DNA from: Metabacillus sp. B2-18
GTDB lineage: Bacteria; Bacillota; Bacilli; Bacillales; Bacillaceae
Assembly: GCF_021117275.1 (NCBI RefSeq)
Contig: NZ_CP088245.1
Coordinates: 3,013,501-3,077,500 of the forward strand
Direction of reading: 5' to 3'
Length of the DNA stretch: 64,000 nucleotides
Shown: positions 53,814 to 62,915 of the stretch, piece by piece
How positions within the stretch are numbered: position 1 is the first letter of the stretch
How the letters are laid out: every line of letters starts with the position of its first letter
Notes under the pieces: generated by a model
The model's database searches: none
Seen by the model: the letters and a program-made list of their open reading frames with translations, nothing else
Told to the model about the DNA's origin: nothing
Translations under genes and position numbers: made by a program

Positions 53814-53857
53814 AAAAAAAGCATCATTTCGTTCTTCAACGAAATGATGCTTTTTTC
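53814..53857. terminator. Bidirectional terminator overlapping the dfrA 3' end
   Basis: AAAAAGCATCATTTCGTT/AACGAAATGATGCTTTTT perfect arms. One arm encodes the last residues of dfrA (KKASFR), so the hairpin starts inside the coding sequence. Confidence 0.85.
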
Positions 53858-54333
53858 TCATATACAACAAACTCATAATCATAAGGATTTTTTTCATCTT
53901 TCATTCCTTTATCACATTTCACCATATCCCACTCTTCTTCATTTGTTCTAGGAAAATATGTATCTCCCTCAAACTCATGATAAATATGTGTAATATAAAG
54001 GCGGTCACTGCAAGGTAAGATTTGCTGAAATATCTCCGCTCCTCCTATGACAAAGATTTCTTCATCAGATTGCTCAGATAGTTCCACTATATCTTCTAAA
54101 GAATTCAGGACTAAACATCCTTCTTGGGAATAATTTCGATCTCTAGTAACAATAATATTTTCTCGACCTGGTAGTGGTCTACCAATAGATTCAAACGTTT
54201 TTCTTCCCATTACAATTTTATGATTCATCGTCGATTTTTTAAAATAAGCCAGATCTTGTGGGAGGTGCCATGGAAGTTGATTATCTTTTCCAATAAGGCG
54301 ATTAGTATCCATTGCTACTAGTAAAGAAATCAA
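53836..54333 (-). CDS. dfrA: Dihydrofolate reductase DfrA
   Basis: A 165-residue [36 protein letters not shown] with the catalytic Asp (LPQDL), NADPH site [16 protein letters not shown] and [10 protein letters not shown]. It regenerates tetrahydrofolate after the ThyA reaction. Its ATG overlaps the thyA stop by four bases (ATGA), so the two are coupled. Confidence 0.94.
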   Translation of the reverse strand: MISLLVAMDTNRLIGKDNQLPWHLPQDLAYFKKSTMNHKIVMGRKTFESIGRPLPGRENIIVTRDRNYSQEGCLVLNSLEDIVELSEQSDEEIFVIGGAEIFQQILPCSDRLYITHIYHEFEGDTYFPRTNEEEWDMVKCDKGMKDEKNPYDYEFVVYEKKASFR

Positions 54334-55124
54334 ACACTAACAGCTCCTTTAATATGTGGATGAGGATTGTAGTTTTCGAAACTGAAGTCCTCAAAAGAGA
54401 AATCAAAAATAGATTTAACATCTTTGTTCACCACTAAAGTTGGTAAAGGCCTAGGATCTCGTTGTAATTGTTCTTTTACTTGTTCAACATGATTTGAGTA
54501 GATGTGAACATCTCCAAAAGTGTGAACAAACTCTCCTACCTCTAAGTTAGTTGCTTGTGCCATCATATGAACAAGTAAAGCATATGATGCAATATTAAAT
54601 GGCACACCCAAGAAAACGTCAGCAGAACGTTGATATAACTGACATGAAAGCTTCCCATCTGCTACATAAAATTGAAAGAAGCAATGACAAGGTGGTAGTG
54701 CCATAGAATCAACATCTGCAACATTCCAGGCTGAAACAATTAATCTTCTGGAATCTGGATTGTTTTTAATTTGCTGGACAACATTCGTAATTTGATCAAT
54801 AGTAGAACCATCTCTTGCAGGCCATGCTCTCCACTGATGTCCGTATACTGGACCCAGCTCTCCATCTTCATCTGCCCATTCGTTCCAAATTTTCACACCA
54901 TTATCTTGAAGATACTTTATATTTGTATCACCTTTAAGAAACCATAAAAGTTCATGAATAATTGATTTAGTGTGTAATTTTTTTGTCGTAATTAACGGAA
55001 ATCCTTCTTTAAGGTTGAACCTCATTTGATAACCAAATGTACTTATTGTCCCCGTACCTGTTCGGTCTTCTTTTATCACTCCATTTGCAAGTACATGTTG
55101 ACATAATTCCAAATATTGTTTCAT
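54330..55124 (-). CDS. thyA: Thymidylate synthase ThyA type
   Basis: A 264-residue folate-dependent dUMP methylase; catalytic Cys in [12 protein letters not shown], dUMP-binding [10 protein letters not shown] and [20 protein letters not shown]. The short ThyA form corresponds to B. subtilis thyB. Operon with dfrA. Confidence 0.94.
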   Translation of the reverse strand: MKQYLELCQHVLANGVIKEDRTGTGTISTFGYQMRFNLKEGFPLITTKKLHTKSIIHELLWFLKGDTNIKYLQDNGVKIWNEWADEDGELGPVYGHQWRAWPARDGSTIDQITNVVQQIKNNPDSRRLIVSAWNVADVDSMALPPCHCFFQFYVADGKLSCQLYQRSADVFLGVPFNIASYALLVHMMAQATNLEVGEFVHTFGDVHIYSNHVEQVKEQLQRDPRPLPTLVVNKDVKSIFDFSFEDFSFENYNPHPHIKGAVSV

Positions 55125-55171
55125 TTAGACATTTCCCCTTACTTTTAATCCTTCATGTATTTTACCATACT

Positions 55172-55912
55172 TTAATATTGAGAATTCACATAAATATTTT
55201 TGCGTATCTCTGCTGCTTGTGTTTCTAGTGAACGAATAAATGTAAAAGTTAACGGAGCTTTTTCTTGTAGAGTTAATTTTGTTTGATTATTGTAATAATA
55301 CATGGCAAATGTTTCAGCAAAATATTCTTCAGGGAATTGGATAAAATATGATTGTAGCGGAAAAAGAGAGTCAACTTCTTGTTTCCAGATATTTAAAAAG
55401 AGTGGATTTTTTCGAACGTACTGGAAAACATAACGATCAACAGCATGAGCAAATTCATGAAGCTCTAGTGACACAGAGCCATGTCCTTTTCCAAATTCGC
55501 TATGCCCGATTTTTGCATAAACGACTCTATTATCACTCATCCCCGGAACTAACTCCCAATTCGGATCATTTGTTTCATATCCACGTGGTTTCAAGTCTTT
55601 TAATCTATCTAAACCATTTTGACTAGTTAAAGAACCAGTGAATAGTTTAATTTGAATACTTTCCTCTGCTGCTAATAATAAAATGTTTTCATCTACTTTT
55701 TGTATATTTTCTATCATCTTCATTGCATCATTTTCTGAAAAGCCTTTGGGAGGTAAATAAACCAGTTCACTAACTATTGGTTTAGATAAGGATAATCCAT
55801 TTGTTTCAAACTTATATGAAGATAGCTGAACACCTTCAGGAAAGGCTTTTGCTAGATGATAAAATGGAATACAAATAAGAGAGAGTAAAAGAATAAATAA
55901 TGTCTTTTTCAT
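55172..55912 (-). CDS. Secreted anthrax-lethal-factor-like (ATLF/PPEP-type) zinc metalloprotease
   Basis: A 246-residue exported protein: signal peptide (1-23), then one ATLF catalytic domain. HEFAHAVDRY gives H152, E153 and H156; EEYFAETFAMYY supplies the third ligand, E196 by alignment with anthrax lethal factor (FFAEAF), and Tyr189 matches the lethal factor catalytic Tyr position. QEKAPLTFTFI also parallels the toxin C-terminus. Single-domain secreted relatives include the Pro-Pro endopeptidases that cut surface adhesins. It follows thyA on the same strand upstream (48-base gap). Substrate unknown. Confidence 0.75.
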   Translation of the reverse strand: MKKTLFILLLSLICIPFYHLAKAFPEGVQLSSYKFETNGLSLSKPIVSELVYLPPKGFSENDAMKMIENIQKVDENILLLAAEESIQIKLFTGSLTSQNGLDRLKDLKPRGYETNDPNWELVPGMSDNRVVYAKIGHSEFGKGHGSVSLELHEFAHAVDRYVFQYVRKNPLFLNIWKQEVDSLFPLQSYFIQFPEEYFAETFAMYYYNNQTKLTLQEKAPLTFTFIRSLETQAAEIRKNIYVNSQY

Positions 55913-56069
55913 GATGTATATCCCCTCTTTACTAATGACAAATTTGTAGAAAACTTAAGAGGTTTGCAGGTTAAATTACTTTTCTACTATACTATCATAA
56001 ATAGACATTTTTAACTAGAAGTGTGGAATCGAATAGATTATTGGTTTTTGTATCAAAATGATTAAAGCA
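55913..56069. other. Upstream region of the metalloprotease gene
   Basis: A/T-rich gap holding the metalloprotease ribosome binding site (GAGGGG) and presumably its promoter. No other element seen. Confidence 0.4.
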
Positions 56070-56074
56070 AAAGG

Positions 56075-56115
56075 GGCTGACCCAAAAGTCTAGATTTTAG
56101 ACCTTTGGGTTAGCC
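56075..56115. terminator. Hairpin at the left IS end
   Basis: GGCTGACCCAAA/TTTGGGTTAGCC with inner TCTA/TAGA and a T-run; would stop transcription entering or leaving the element. Confidence 0.6.
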
Positions 56116-56170
56116 TTTTTTTAAAAGTGTTTTTAATAAAGTTAAATATAAAAACTGGTTCGTTACATTG

Positions 56171-56275
56171 CGCTCCAGACACTTGCTTTCCGCGGGGAGG
56201 AAGCTGAGCCTCCTCGCCTTCGCCTGCGGGGTCTCAGCCTTTCCTCTACCTCCCGCAGGAGTCAAGTGTCTTCCG
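56171..56275. repeat. GC-rich nested palindrome
   Basis: Arms GACACTTG (56178)/CAAGTGTC (56263), CCGCGGGGAGG/CCTCCCGCAGG and GCTGAG (56203)/CTCAGC (56233). Much richer in G+C than the surrounding DNA. I recall similar sequences scattered in Bacillus genomes, but only one copy is in this window. Confidence 0.6.
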
Positions 56276-56625
56276 CTCCATTCCACTATCCATTTTAAAT
56301 AATATTTATCTGCATCAATCTACGAAAACAGCTTTTTAAAAGACAAAATTAAAACAAAAAAATCGTCCAATTTTGTATAATGAAGTTACCACACCACCTT
56401 ATACAAGAAAGGAACGATTTTTTTATGAAATATGATCATATCTCTTTCGTTAATTATAACATGAATCAGTTAGTTCTTCCATTAGACCTTGAAATTCTCA
56501 TACCTCAAAATCATTTATCTATCATTGTTCACGATATAAATGCTAATTTAATAATGTACAAAGATGATCATATAAGAATGTACAGTTCTGCAATATGCAT
56601 GCATAATTACTTTGAGGTGGAGAGA

Positions 56626-57915
56626 ATGCATGTACAGCTAGATTTACAGACAGAAATAGAAATTAAAAGCCTAGAAGATTTACCACAGTTAAAATTTCTT
56701 ATGGAGAGCTTAAATATGAAAATAAATAAAAGTAAGGTTGGGCGTGAAATGGGTGTAGATAGGAGGACAGTGGATCGGTATTTAAAGGGCATGGGATCAA
56801 ATAAAACTCGTAATAGAAAGTCTAGAATAGATGAGTTATATGATGTGATCTCTGAATTACTCTCAAAAGAATCAATACAAACTTTTTACTACAAGAGGGT
56901 TCTCTGGGAGTACCTAAAGGACAACCACGGTTTGGATTGTTCCCAGTCTTCTTTCCGAAGATACATATCGAACAAACCTGAGTTCCAAGCATACTTTACC
57001 GATGGCCAGAAGACTCAAGCCAATCAATCAGTTATTCGGTTTGAAACCCCTCCAGGGGAACAAGCACAATTCGACTGGAAGGAGAACATAAAATACGTAA
57101 CGTCTGAGGGAGAAATTTTAAAGGTCAATGTAGGAGTCTTTCTGTTAGGAAATTCGAGATACAAGTCTTATGGTTTGACCCTGTCAAAGTCACAAAGTGT
57201 ATTGATGTCATTTTTGATGGAGAGCTTTGAAGCAATCGGAGGGGTTCCAAAGACCATATTAACAGACAATATGAAAACAGTAATGGATGAACATAGAACA
57301 GAATATTCAGGAGGAGTGGTTAATGAACGTTTTGAACAATTTGCCAATGATAGTGGATTTGAAATTAAACCCTGTATTGCAGGAAGACCAAGGACAAAAG
57401 GGAAAGTAGAGAGTATTATGAAGCTTTTAGATGAAATTCATGCGTATCAGGGGAAGTTCACTTTTGAAGGTCTTCATCAATTTGTACAAATGCTTTGTGA
57501 ACGCCATAATCAAAGTTTTAATCAAGGTAATAGGAAAATTCCGATACTTGCCTTAAAACAAGAAAAGAGTCACTTACTCCCCTTACCAAGGAAAGAAATA
57601 AGAGACTCTTATAAAATCAAACACAGGCTCGTAAAAGTAAACCCTGCAAGTATGATTACATACAAATCAAACCAGTATTCAGTACCAGCTGAATACAAAG
57701 GGAAAACCGTAGGTTTACAAGTCTATGACGACCACATACATGTTTATTATAACATGGATTTGATCGCACAACATCGAGTCAGTAAAAAGGTATTAAATTA
57801 CAAGGAAGAACATTATCTAGACGTGTTGTCACGGGGGATGCCAGATTATCCTGATATTGACGAGCTAGCTAAAAATAATCTACTGACTATGGATGAGGTG
57901 TATAAAATTGAATAG
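56626..57915 (+). CDS. istA: IS21 transposase IstA
   Basis: A 429-residue integrase: N-terminal HTH (NMKINKSKVGREMGVDRRTV), an rve core with Asp in EQAQFDWKENI and TDNMKTV and Glu in KGKVESIMK, and a C-terminal Mu-type barrel. The ATG at 56626 follows GAGGTGGAGA. A longer frame from 56425 is a chance fusion with the IS1182 transposase N-terminus. Stop overlaps istB. Confidence 0.87.
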   Translation: MHVQLDLQTEIEIKSLEDLPQLKFLMESLNMKINKSKVGREMGVDRRTVDRYLKGMGSNKTRNRKSRIDELYDVISELLSKESIQTFYYKRVLWEYLKDNHGLDCSQSSFRRYISNKPEFQAYFTDGQKTQANQSVIRFETPPGEQAQFDWKENIKYVTSEGEILKVNVGVFLLGNSRYKSYGLTLSKSQSVLMSFLMESFEAIGGVPKTILTDNMKTVMDEHRTEYSGGVVNERFEQFANDSGFEIKPCIAGRPRTKGKVESIMKLLDEIHAYQGKFTFEGLHQFVQMLCERHNQSFNQGNRKIPILALKQEKSHLLPLPRKEIRDSYKIKHRLVKVNPASMITYKSNQYSVPAEYKGKTVGLQVYDDHIHVYYNMDLIAQHRVSKKVLNYKEEHYLDVLSRGMPDYPDIDELAKNNLLTMDEVYKIE

Positions 57916-58663
57916 TAGTTATCAACAATTAGTAAGTAATTTGGAATATTTAAACTTAAAACAGATGATAAATCATCTTCACGATACCATTGATTTTAGT
58001 ACCAAGAATGAATTATCTTTCGTTGATACATTGATGAAGTTAACGAACTATGAAATTGATGTGCGTGAGAAGACAATGATTAATTCGATGGTTAAGGTGG
58101 GGGCTTTTCCCCACCGCAAAGAGATAAATGAGTTTAATTTTAATTTTCAACCAGCAATAAATAAACAACAGATTCTTGATTTTATTTCTCTGCGGTTTAT
58201 CGAAGATAAACAAAATATTATCTTCATGGGAACGAGTGGTGTCGGTAAAACCCACTTAGCTACTTCCATAGGAATCGCTGCAGCTAAAAAACGAACAAGT
58301 ACCTATTTTATTAAATGTAATGAACTTATCTTGAACTTAAAAAAGGCAAAGCTAGAAAACCGATTAGAATCTCGATTAAAGCACTATGGGAAGTATAAAT
58401 TATTAATTATTGATGAAATTGGTTACCTTCCAATTGACAAAGAAGATGCCAAACTATTTTTTCAGCTGATTGATTTAAGATACGAAAAGAAAAGTACAAT
58501 TTTAACAACAAATATAGGCTTTAAAGAATGGGATGCGGTGTTCCAGGATACTAAATTAGCAAATGCAATATTAGATCGTGTTTTACACCACGCAACAGTC
58601 GTAAATATTGTTGGTCCTTCTTACAGAATTAAAGATCACTTAGCAAAAGAAGATGATGATTAA
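57908..58663 (+). CDS. istB: IS21 helper ATPase IstB
   Basis: A 251-residue DnaC-like AAA+ protein: Walker A FMGTSGVGKTHLA, Walker B LLIIDEIGYLP, sensor ILTTNI. It helps IstA choose targets. TTG at 57908 lies eight bases inside istA, downstream of GAGGTG; a longer in-frame start at 57893 is possible. Confidence 0.88.
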   Translation: MNSSYQQLVSNLEYLNLKQMINHLHDTIDFSTKNELSFVDTLMKLTNYEIDVREKTMINSMVKVGAFPHRKEINEFNFNFQPAINKQQILDFISLRFIEDKQNIIFMGTSGVGKTHLATSIGIAAAKKRTSTYFIKCNELILNLKKAKLENRLESRLKHYGKYKLLIIDEIGYLPIDKEDAKLFFQLIDLRYEKKSTILTTNIGFKEWDAVFQDTKLANAILDRVLHHATVVNIVGPSYRIKDHLAKEDDD

Positions 58664-60264
58664 TTTTGTACATTCTTAAACGATCAAAGTTGTACATCGT
58701 TAGCTTGACATTTACATTCACGAAGCTGTAGAAAAGCTAGACGATACTTTGTTGGTTCAACCCTACAAAGGTGGTGGACGCCCATCCTATCACCCAAAAA
58801 TGTTACTTAAAGTCATCATATATGCTTATACACAAAAAGTTTATTCAGGAAGACAAATGGAAAAGTTACTAACCGAAAATATCTACTTTATGTGGTTAAG
58901 CGGTAGTCAAACTCCTGATTTTCGTACGATCAATCGGTTTCGATCAGAGCGAATGAAAGACATTATCTATCAAGTCTTCTTCTCAATTGTAGAGTTACTA
59001 CGTGAAAAAGGATTAGTCAAGCTGGAGCACTATTTTGTAGATGGGACTAAGATTGAAGCAAATGCAAATCAGTATACTTTTGTTTGGCGGAAAGCGACAG
59101 AGAAATATGAAAAAAGTTTAGATGATAAATATCGTCAACTCGCTTTACAAATTGAGCACATCCTTGAAAATGAGGAAAAGACGGCCCCTTCCATGGGGCT
59201 AGAAGAAAAGCTGAAAGAAACTCCTATTACTTCAGAACAGATTGAAGAAAGTATTAAAAAGTTAGAAAAGCATTTAGAGACAGAACCTAAAAATAAAGAG
59301 GCAAAAAAAGCTGTTCGATTATTAAAGAAAGACTATCTTCCTCGAAAAATGAAATATGAAGAACAAAATCAACTTTTCAATGGAAGAAACAGTTTCTCGA
59401 AAACAGATAATGATGCAACCTTTATGAGAATGAAGGAAGATCATATGCGAAATGGGCAGTTAAAACCAGGATATAATGTACAAACAGGAACAGAAGGTCA
59501 ATTTATTACAGGTTTCTCTCTACATCAAAGAGCAGGTGATCCAGGCTGCTTGATCCCTCATCTTCAACACCTGGAGGAGCACGGAGTGAAACCAGAAAAA
59601 ATAGTTGCCGATTCTGGTTATGGTAGTGAGGAAAACTATGACTTTTTAGAAAGAGAAGGACGAACAGCGTACATAAAATATAATACATTTGATCAAGAAC
59701 AAAAAAGAAACTGGAAAAAGAAAATCGAACGTGTAGAAAATATGGAGTACGATGAGGAACTAGATGAGTTTATATGTGCAAACAAGCAAAGCCTTGTTTT
59801 CCAGTATGAAACCTCAAAAACTTCTGAAAATGAATATGTTTCAATTAAAAGAAAATATTCATGTTTTGAATGTGCCGGCTGCCCTTTCCAAAAAACTTGT
59901 GCCAAAGGAAAAGAACAAAAAACAATTACAATATCTCTAGAAAATCAAAGACAACGAAAAGAGATTCGTGAACGTCTTCAGAGTGAAGAAGGAAGAAAAT
60001 TATATAGTCAACGAAAATGTGATGTGGAAAGTGTATTTGGACAAATAAAACATAATCAGCAGTTCAGACGCTTTTCGATGCGTGGCCTCCAAAAAAATAC
60101 AATTGAATGGGGGCTTCTTTGCGTTGCGCATAACTGTAAAAAAATGCAGAAAGCAATAAAAAGAAATAAAGTAAAAGAGGAAATTGGATGCCAATAAGGG
60201 GAGGAATACCCCTTTTTCATTAAAAAATCCTACTTATTTGGTTTCTATGCAAAAAATAAAGAAA

Positions 60265-60307
60265 GGGTGCTCAAAAGGTCGTTATTTAACAACCTTTTGA
60301 GTCACCC
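60265..60307. terminator. Hairpin at the right IS end
   Basis: GGGTGCTCAAAAGGT/ACCTTTTGAGTCACCC; follows the transposase remnant and abuts the ypjP 3' end. Confidence 0.65.
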
Positions 60308-60337
60308 TCTTTCAACATTTTTCAAATAATAAAGTCG

Positions 60338-60943
60338 TTAATGGTAACTCATCCAATTTGGAGGAGTGTTTTTATCCCAATAAATACTGCCTAAATCTTT
60401 ATGTGATTGAAATGAATCATGATAAGAGTGATAGTGAAAGTTGAACCAATAGCCTTCTAAAGGACGATTTTCTCTTCTTACGTGAAAACGCAAAACATCC
60501 TCACCTGTTTGTGTGTTATAGATGTGAAAAATCTTTTCCCCGGTTCCACCGGATGGCTTAGAAATTTCAACATGTTCAAAAAGTTCGTCATCTTCGACAT
60601 TAACATAATATGTAATGACTTCCTCCATTTTAGGCAGGATCACTTTTTTAAACTCATCTTGGATTACATCGCCAATTTTATCTCCAAACTTAGAAAAAGA
60701 TTTTTGCTCTGCTTCAAAAAGAAGAGAATCAATAATTTCATCTTTTGATAAAGATACTTGCTGTTCAACATCTATGTTATCAGATAGTAATGCATGTTCA
60801 TTTTCATTCGAGAATGTAGGCTTGGTCACCGAATCTTCTGCTGGCTTCTCTTGAACTGCCGCTAAAGACGCCGGTGGTGTTACAAGTCCAAAGGTTGCGA
60901 TAGAGAATAAAATAAAGAGTGATTTTCTCAACCATTTGTTCAT
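60338..60943 (-). CDS. ypjP: YpjP-family exported protein
   Basis: A 201-residue protein with signal peptide (about 1-27, LRKSLFILFSIATFGLVTPP) and the conserved C-terminal GEDVLRFHVRRENRPLEGYW, FNFHYH and GSIYWDKNTPPNWM motifs. Function unknown. ATG at 60943 after GGGGGAAG. In B. subtilis ypjP lies between thyB/ypjQ and ypiP, as here apart from the inserted elements. Confidence 0.85.
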   Translation of the reverse strand: MNKWLRKSLFILFSIATFGLVTPPASLAAVQEKPAEDSVTKPTFSNENEHALLSDNIDVEQQVSLSKDEIIDSLLFEAEQKSFSKFGDKIGDVIQDEFKKVILPKMEEVITYYVNVEDDELFEHVEISKPSGGTGEKIFHIYNTQTGEDVLRFHVRRENRPLEGYWFNFHYHSYHDSFQSHKDLGSIYWDKNTPPNWMSYH

Positions 60944-61137
60944 GACAGTTCTTCCCCCAACATTATGATTATAGCAATATTTTATCATAGTCTTAGAGGT
61001 TATTATATATCAATTTTATTACAAAATTTAAAAACAATTTGTTCAATAAAATGTAACACTTTTATTGTTGAACGAAAACGTTTAAAATAGAATTATCTAT
61101 CACATATTATGTACAAAAAGTATAGGAGGGTTTAGAA

Positions 61138-61215
61138 ATGGGTTATGATACTTTATTCGTTGTACTTTCTTTTGTTACACTAGCTTATTTTATTTACGTT
61201 GAAATTACGGACTAA
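61138..61215 (+). CDS. 25-residue single-pass membrane peptide
   Basis: ATG eight bases after AGGAGGG; the product MGYDTLFVVLSFVTLAYFIY plus VEITD is one membrane helix with a short acidic end. It is size-like KdpF or sporulation microproteins, but not clearly either. A terminator follows at once, so it is its own transcription unit. Confidence 0.55.
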   Translation: MGYDTLFVVLSFVTLAYFIYVEITD

Positions 61216-61228
61216 TACATAAACAAAG

Positions 61229-61258
61229 CAAAGGGTGCCATAAACGTGAGCACCCTTA
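61229..61258. terminator. Bidirectional terminator
   Basis: AAGGGTGC/GCACCCTT arms between convergent tiny genes. Confidence 0.7.
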
Positions 61259-61278
61259 TAAGTTGTCAAAGCAAATAC

Positions 61279-61410
61279 TTATGTTCTCTTTGTCTTTTTT
61301 CGAGCGGAATCCACTTGCTTACCACCTGTTTCATTCATAGTGGTACCTTGTCCCTCAACATTAGGAGAGCTAAGGCCGGCTCTAGATGGATCAACTTTTC
61401 TTTTTGGCAT
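61279..61410 (-). CDS. 43-residue YuzL-like small protein
   Basis: Product begins MPKRKVDPSRAGLSSPNVEG and continues TMNETGGKQVDS with a Lys/Arg tail. It resembles the YuzL type of tiny Bacillus proteins (KDPSKAGVSS pattern) as I recall it. ATG after GGAGGTG. Likely spore-associated; function unknown. Upstream ypiP ends 31 bases away on the same strand. Confidence 0.6.
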   Translation of the reverse strand: MPKRKVDPSRAGLSSPNVEGQGTTMNETGGKQVDSARKKTKRT

Positions 61411-61441
61411 AAAGATAACACCTCCATGATATTATCTTTTG

Positions 61442-62221
61442 CTATTTGTTCAGATCTATGACTCCATAATGGAATTTCGCTGTTTTACGGACATTTACTT
61501 GAAATTGAAATTCGGCAAAACGTGAACTTCGCCAATGGTCTTTTAACACGAGTCTTTTTGAAGCAACTCGTTTTGCTTCAGTAATAGTCTCTTTAGTTAA
61601 CGTAGAATAATTTGCAATTCTTTTTAAAGGCTGTAATCCAACGGACCCTTCTTTCGTTTCCTCAAACATTGGATCAAAATAAATCACATCAAAACTGTTA
61701 TCAGGGCATTCTTTCAAAAAAGAAAGATGCTCTGTATTTTTCACATGAATTCTTTTCATTGCATCATCCAATTGAGGTAAACCAGTTTTCCACTGTAAAA
61801 GACCTTTTTGTACAAGAAAAGCTAAAGGCTTACTGCCTTCTATTCCATTAACTATTCCTTTATGACCAACAACATAGCTAGCAATTATACTGTCAGAAGC
61901 CAGTCCAAGTGTACAATCTAAAAATGAATTCCCTTTTTCAAGTTTACATGCTAAACAAAAAGGGTCATCTTCCCCCTTTATTATCCTTTTTATTCGAAAC
62001 ATAGCTGAATTAGGATGAAAAAACAAAGGTTCTGTAGAATCAGAAAAATGAAGTTCCATCCTATTTTTCCCAACAACAAGAATGTCATCATCATATTCTC
62101 TTTTTAAATGATCAACAGCTCTTTTATTTCTCCTCAAAAAAATTGAATCGAACTCATTTGCAATTTCTATAGCAGACTTTATTAAATTTTCATCAGGCCT
62201 TCCTGAAGTGGTGATTATCAT
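61442..62221 (-). CDS. ypiP: Class I SAM-dependent methyltransferase YpiP
   Basis: A 259-residue protein of the RsmJ-like methyltransferase group. Motif I is FLDCTLGLASDSI, the acidic motif II GIEGSKP, and VIYFDPMFEE is the catalytic D-P-M-F loop. RsmJ methylates 16S rRNA guanosine; the Bacillus member's target is not known. Neighbours ypjP and brxA(yphP) match B. subtilis. Confidence 0.82.
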   Translation of the reverse strand: MIITTSGRPDENLIKSAIEIANEFDSIFLRRNKRAVDHLKREYDDDILVVGKNRMELHFSDSTEPLFFHPNSAMFRIKRIIKGEDDPFCLACKLEKGNSFLDCTLGLASDSIIASYVVGHKGIVNGIEGSKPLAFLVQKGLLQWKTGLPQLDDAMKRIHVKNTEHLSFLKECPDNSFDVIYFDPMFEETKEGSVGLQPLKRIANYSTLTKETITEAKRVASKRLVLKDHWRSSRFAEFQFQVNVRKTAKFHYGVIDLNK

Positions 62222-62265
62222 ACCTACTTATACTCCTATATGCCAAATTCACTGTTTTATCTTGT

Positions 62266-62295
62266 AAAAAAAGGATGCTATAAGCACCCTTTTTT
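62266..62295. terminator. Terminator of brxA
   Basis: AAAAAAGGATGC/GCACCCTTTTTT stem touching the brxA stop. Confidence 0.7.
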
Positions 62296-62729
62296 TAACA
62301 ATATTTTTCAAATGAAGATTCTAAATTTCCCATTATCTCTTCAATTGAGTTTCCTTCAATTTCGTGACGAGGTATAAAGTGAACAACTTCACCGTTTTTA
62401 AGAAGTGCCATTGATGGTGACGAAGGTTCCTGTCCTTTAAAATACTCACGCATTTTACTAGTCGCTTCTTTATCCTGTCCAGCAAAAACTGTAACAATTC
62501 GATCTGGTTTTTTTTCTGCATTCAAAACAGATTGTGTTGCGGCAGGCCTTGCTAAGCCGGCTGCACACCCGCAGACAGAGTTAACTACTACTAAAACTGT
62601 GCCTTCTTCTTCATTCATGAATTGTTCCACTTCTTCTGCTGTTGTTAATTCTTCAAATCCTGCATTTGTTAATTCTGCTCTCATTGGTTTTACCATTTGT
62701 CTCATATATTCTTCATATGCCATTGACAT
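62295..62729 (-). CDS. brxA: Bacilliredoxin BrxA (YphP)
   Basis: A 144-residue DUF1094 thioredoxin-like protein with the CGC active site in VNSVCGCAAGLARP (Cys53, Cys55). It removes bacillithiol from S-bacillithiolated proteins. With bshB2 at 9 kb it indicates bacillithiol metabolism. ATG after GGAGGG. It precedes ypiP in the same order as in B. subtilis. Confidence 0.92.
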   Translation of the reverse strand: MSMAYEEYMRQMVKPMRAELTNAGFEELTTAEEVEQFMNEEEGTVLVVVNSVCGCAAGLARPAATQSVLNAEKKPDRIVTVFAGQDKEATSKMREYFKGQEPSSPSMALLKNGEVVHFIPRHEIEGNSIEEIMGNLESSFEKYC

Positions 62730-62801
62730 AATAAAATCCCTCCAAAATGTACATTAATGTAAGTAAAGAATACTATAGGGTCCTCATTCTTGCAAATAAA
62801 T

Positions 62802-62839
62802 AGAAACAACCTAACAACTAAAAACATTAGGTTGTTTCT
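62802..62839 (-). terminator. Terminator of ilvD
   Basis: GAAACAACCTAA/TTAGGTTGTTTC arms with T-run on the minus strand. Confidence 0.8.
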
Positions 62840-62915
62840 TTATTCACTTACTCTTTTATACCTAGTCGTTAATTTGTATGAGAAGTATGAGCTGCTAAAG
62901 CTTTAAAATCATTTT

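Larger units (their letters stand above)
56535..58716 (+). mobile_element. IS21-family insertion sequence, complete
   Basis: A 2,182-base element flanked by TTCACGA at 56528-56534 and 58717-58723. Ends are TATAAATG at left and, complemented, TGTAAATG at right, each followed within 30 bases by TGTACAA repeats, as in multi-site IS21 ends. Carries istA and istB. Inserted in the IS1182-family transposase gene. Confidence 0.85.
56425..60197 (+). pseudogene. IS1182-family transposase split by IS21
   Basis: The first part (56425-56534) reads MKYDHISFVNYNMNQ...LSIIVH and stops at the IS21 border; the rest resumes at 58724 (AVEKLDDTLLVQPYKGGG) and ends at 60197. Joining the two at the seven-base duplication TTCACGA restores one frame of 527 codons with Glu at the joint. 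DDE residues lie in VDGTKIEANAN and VADSGYGSEEN; a Cys cluster is at CFECAGCPFQKTC. Disrupted now, but no other lesion is visible. Confidence 0.88.
56070..60312 (+). mobile_element. IS1182-family element interrupted by an IS21 element
   Basis: Proposed ends are the similar inverted repeats AAAGGGGCTGACCCAAAAG (56070-56088) and, complemented, AAAGAGGGTGACTCAAAAG (60294-60312). No clear target duplication was found, so the borders are tentative. Without the IS21 insert the element is about 2.05 kb. It contains the broken transposase gene, a GC-rich palindrome and terminal hairpins. Confidence 0.6.

Noticed and set aside
56425..57915. Long IstA-like frame starting at 56425
   Set aside because: The first 37 codons are the IS1182-family transposase N-terminus fused by chance at the IS21 border; the native IstA start is the ATG at 56626 with its own ribosome binding site.
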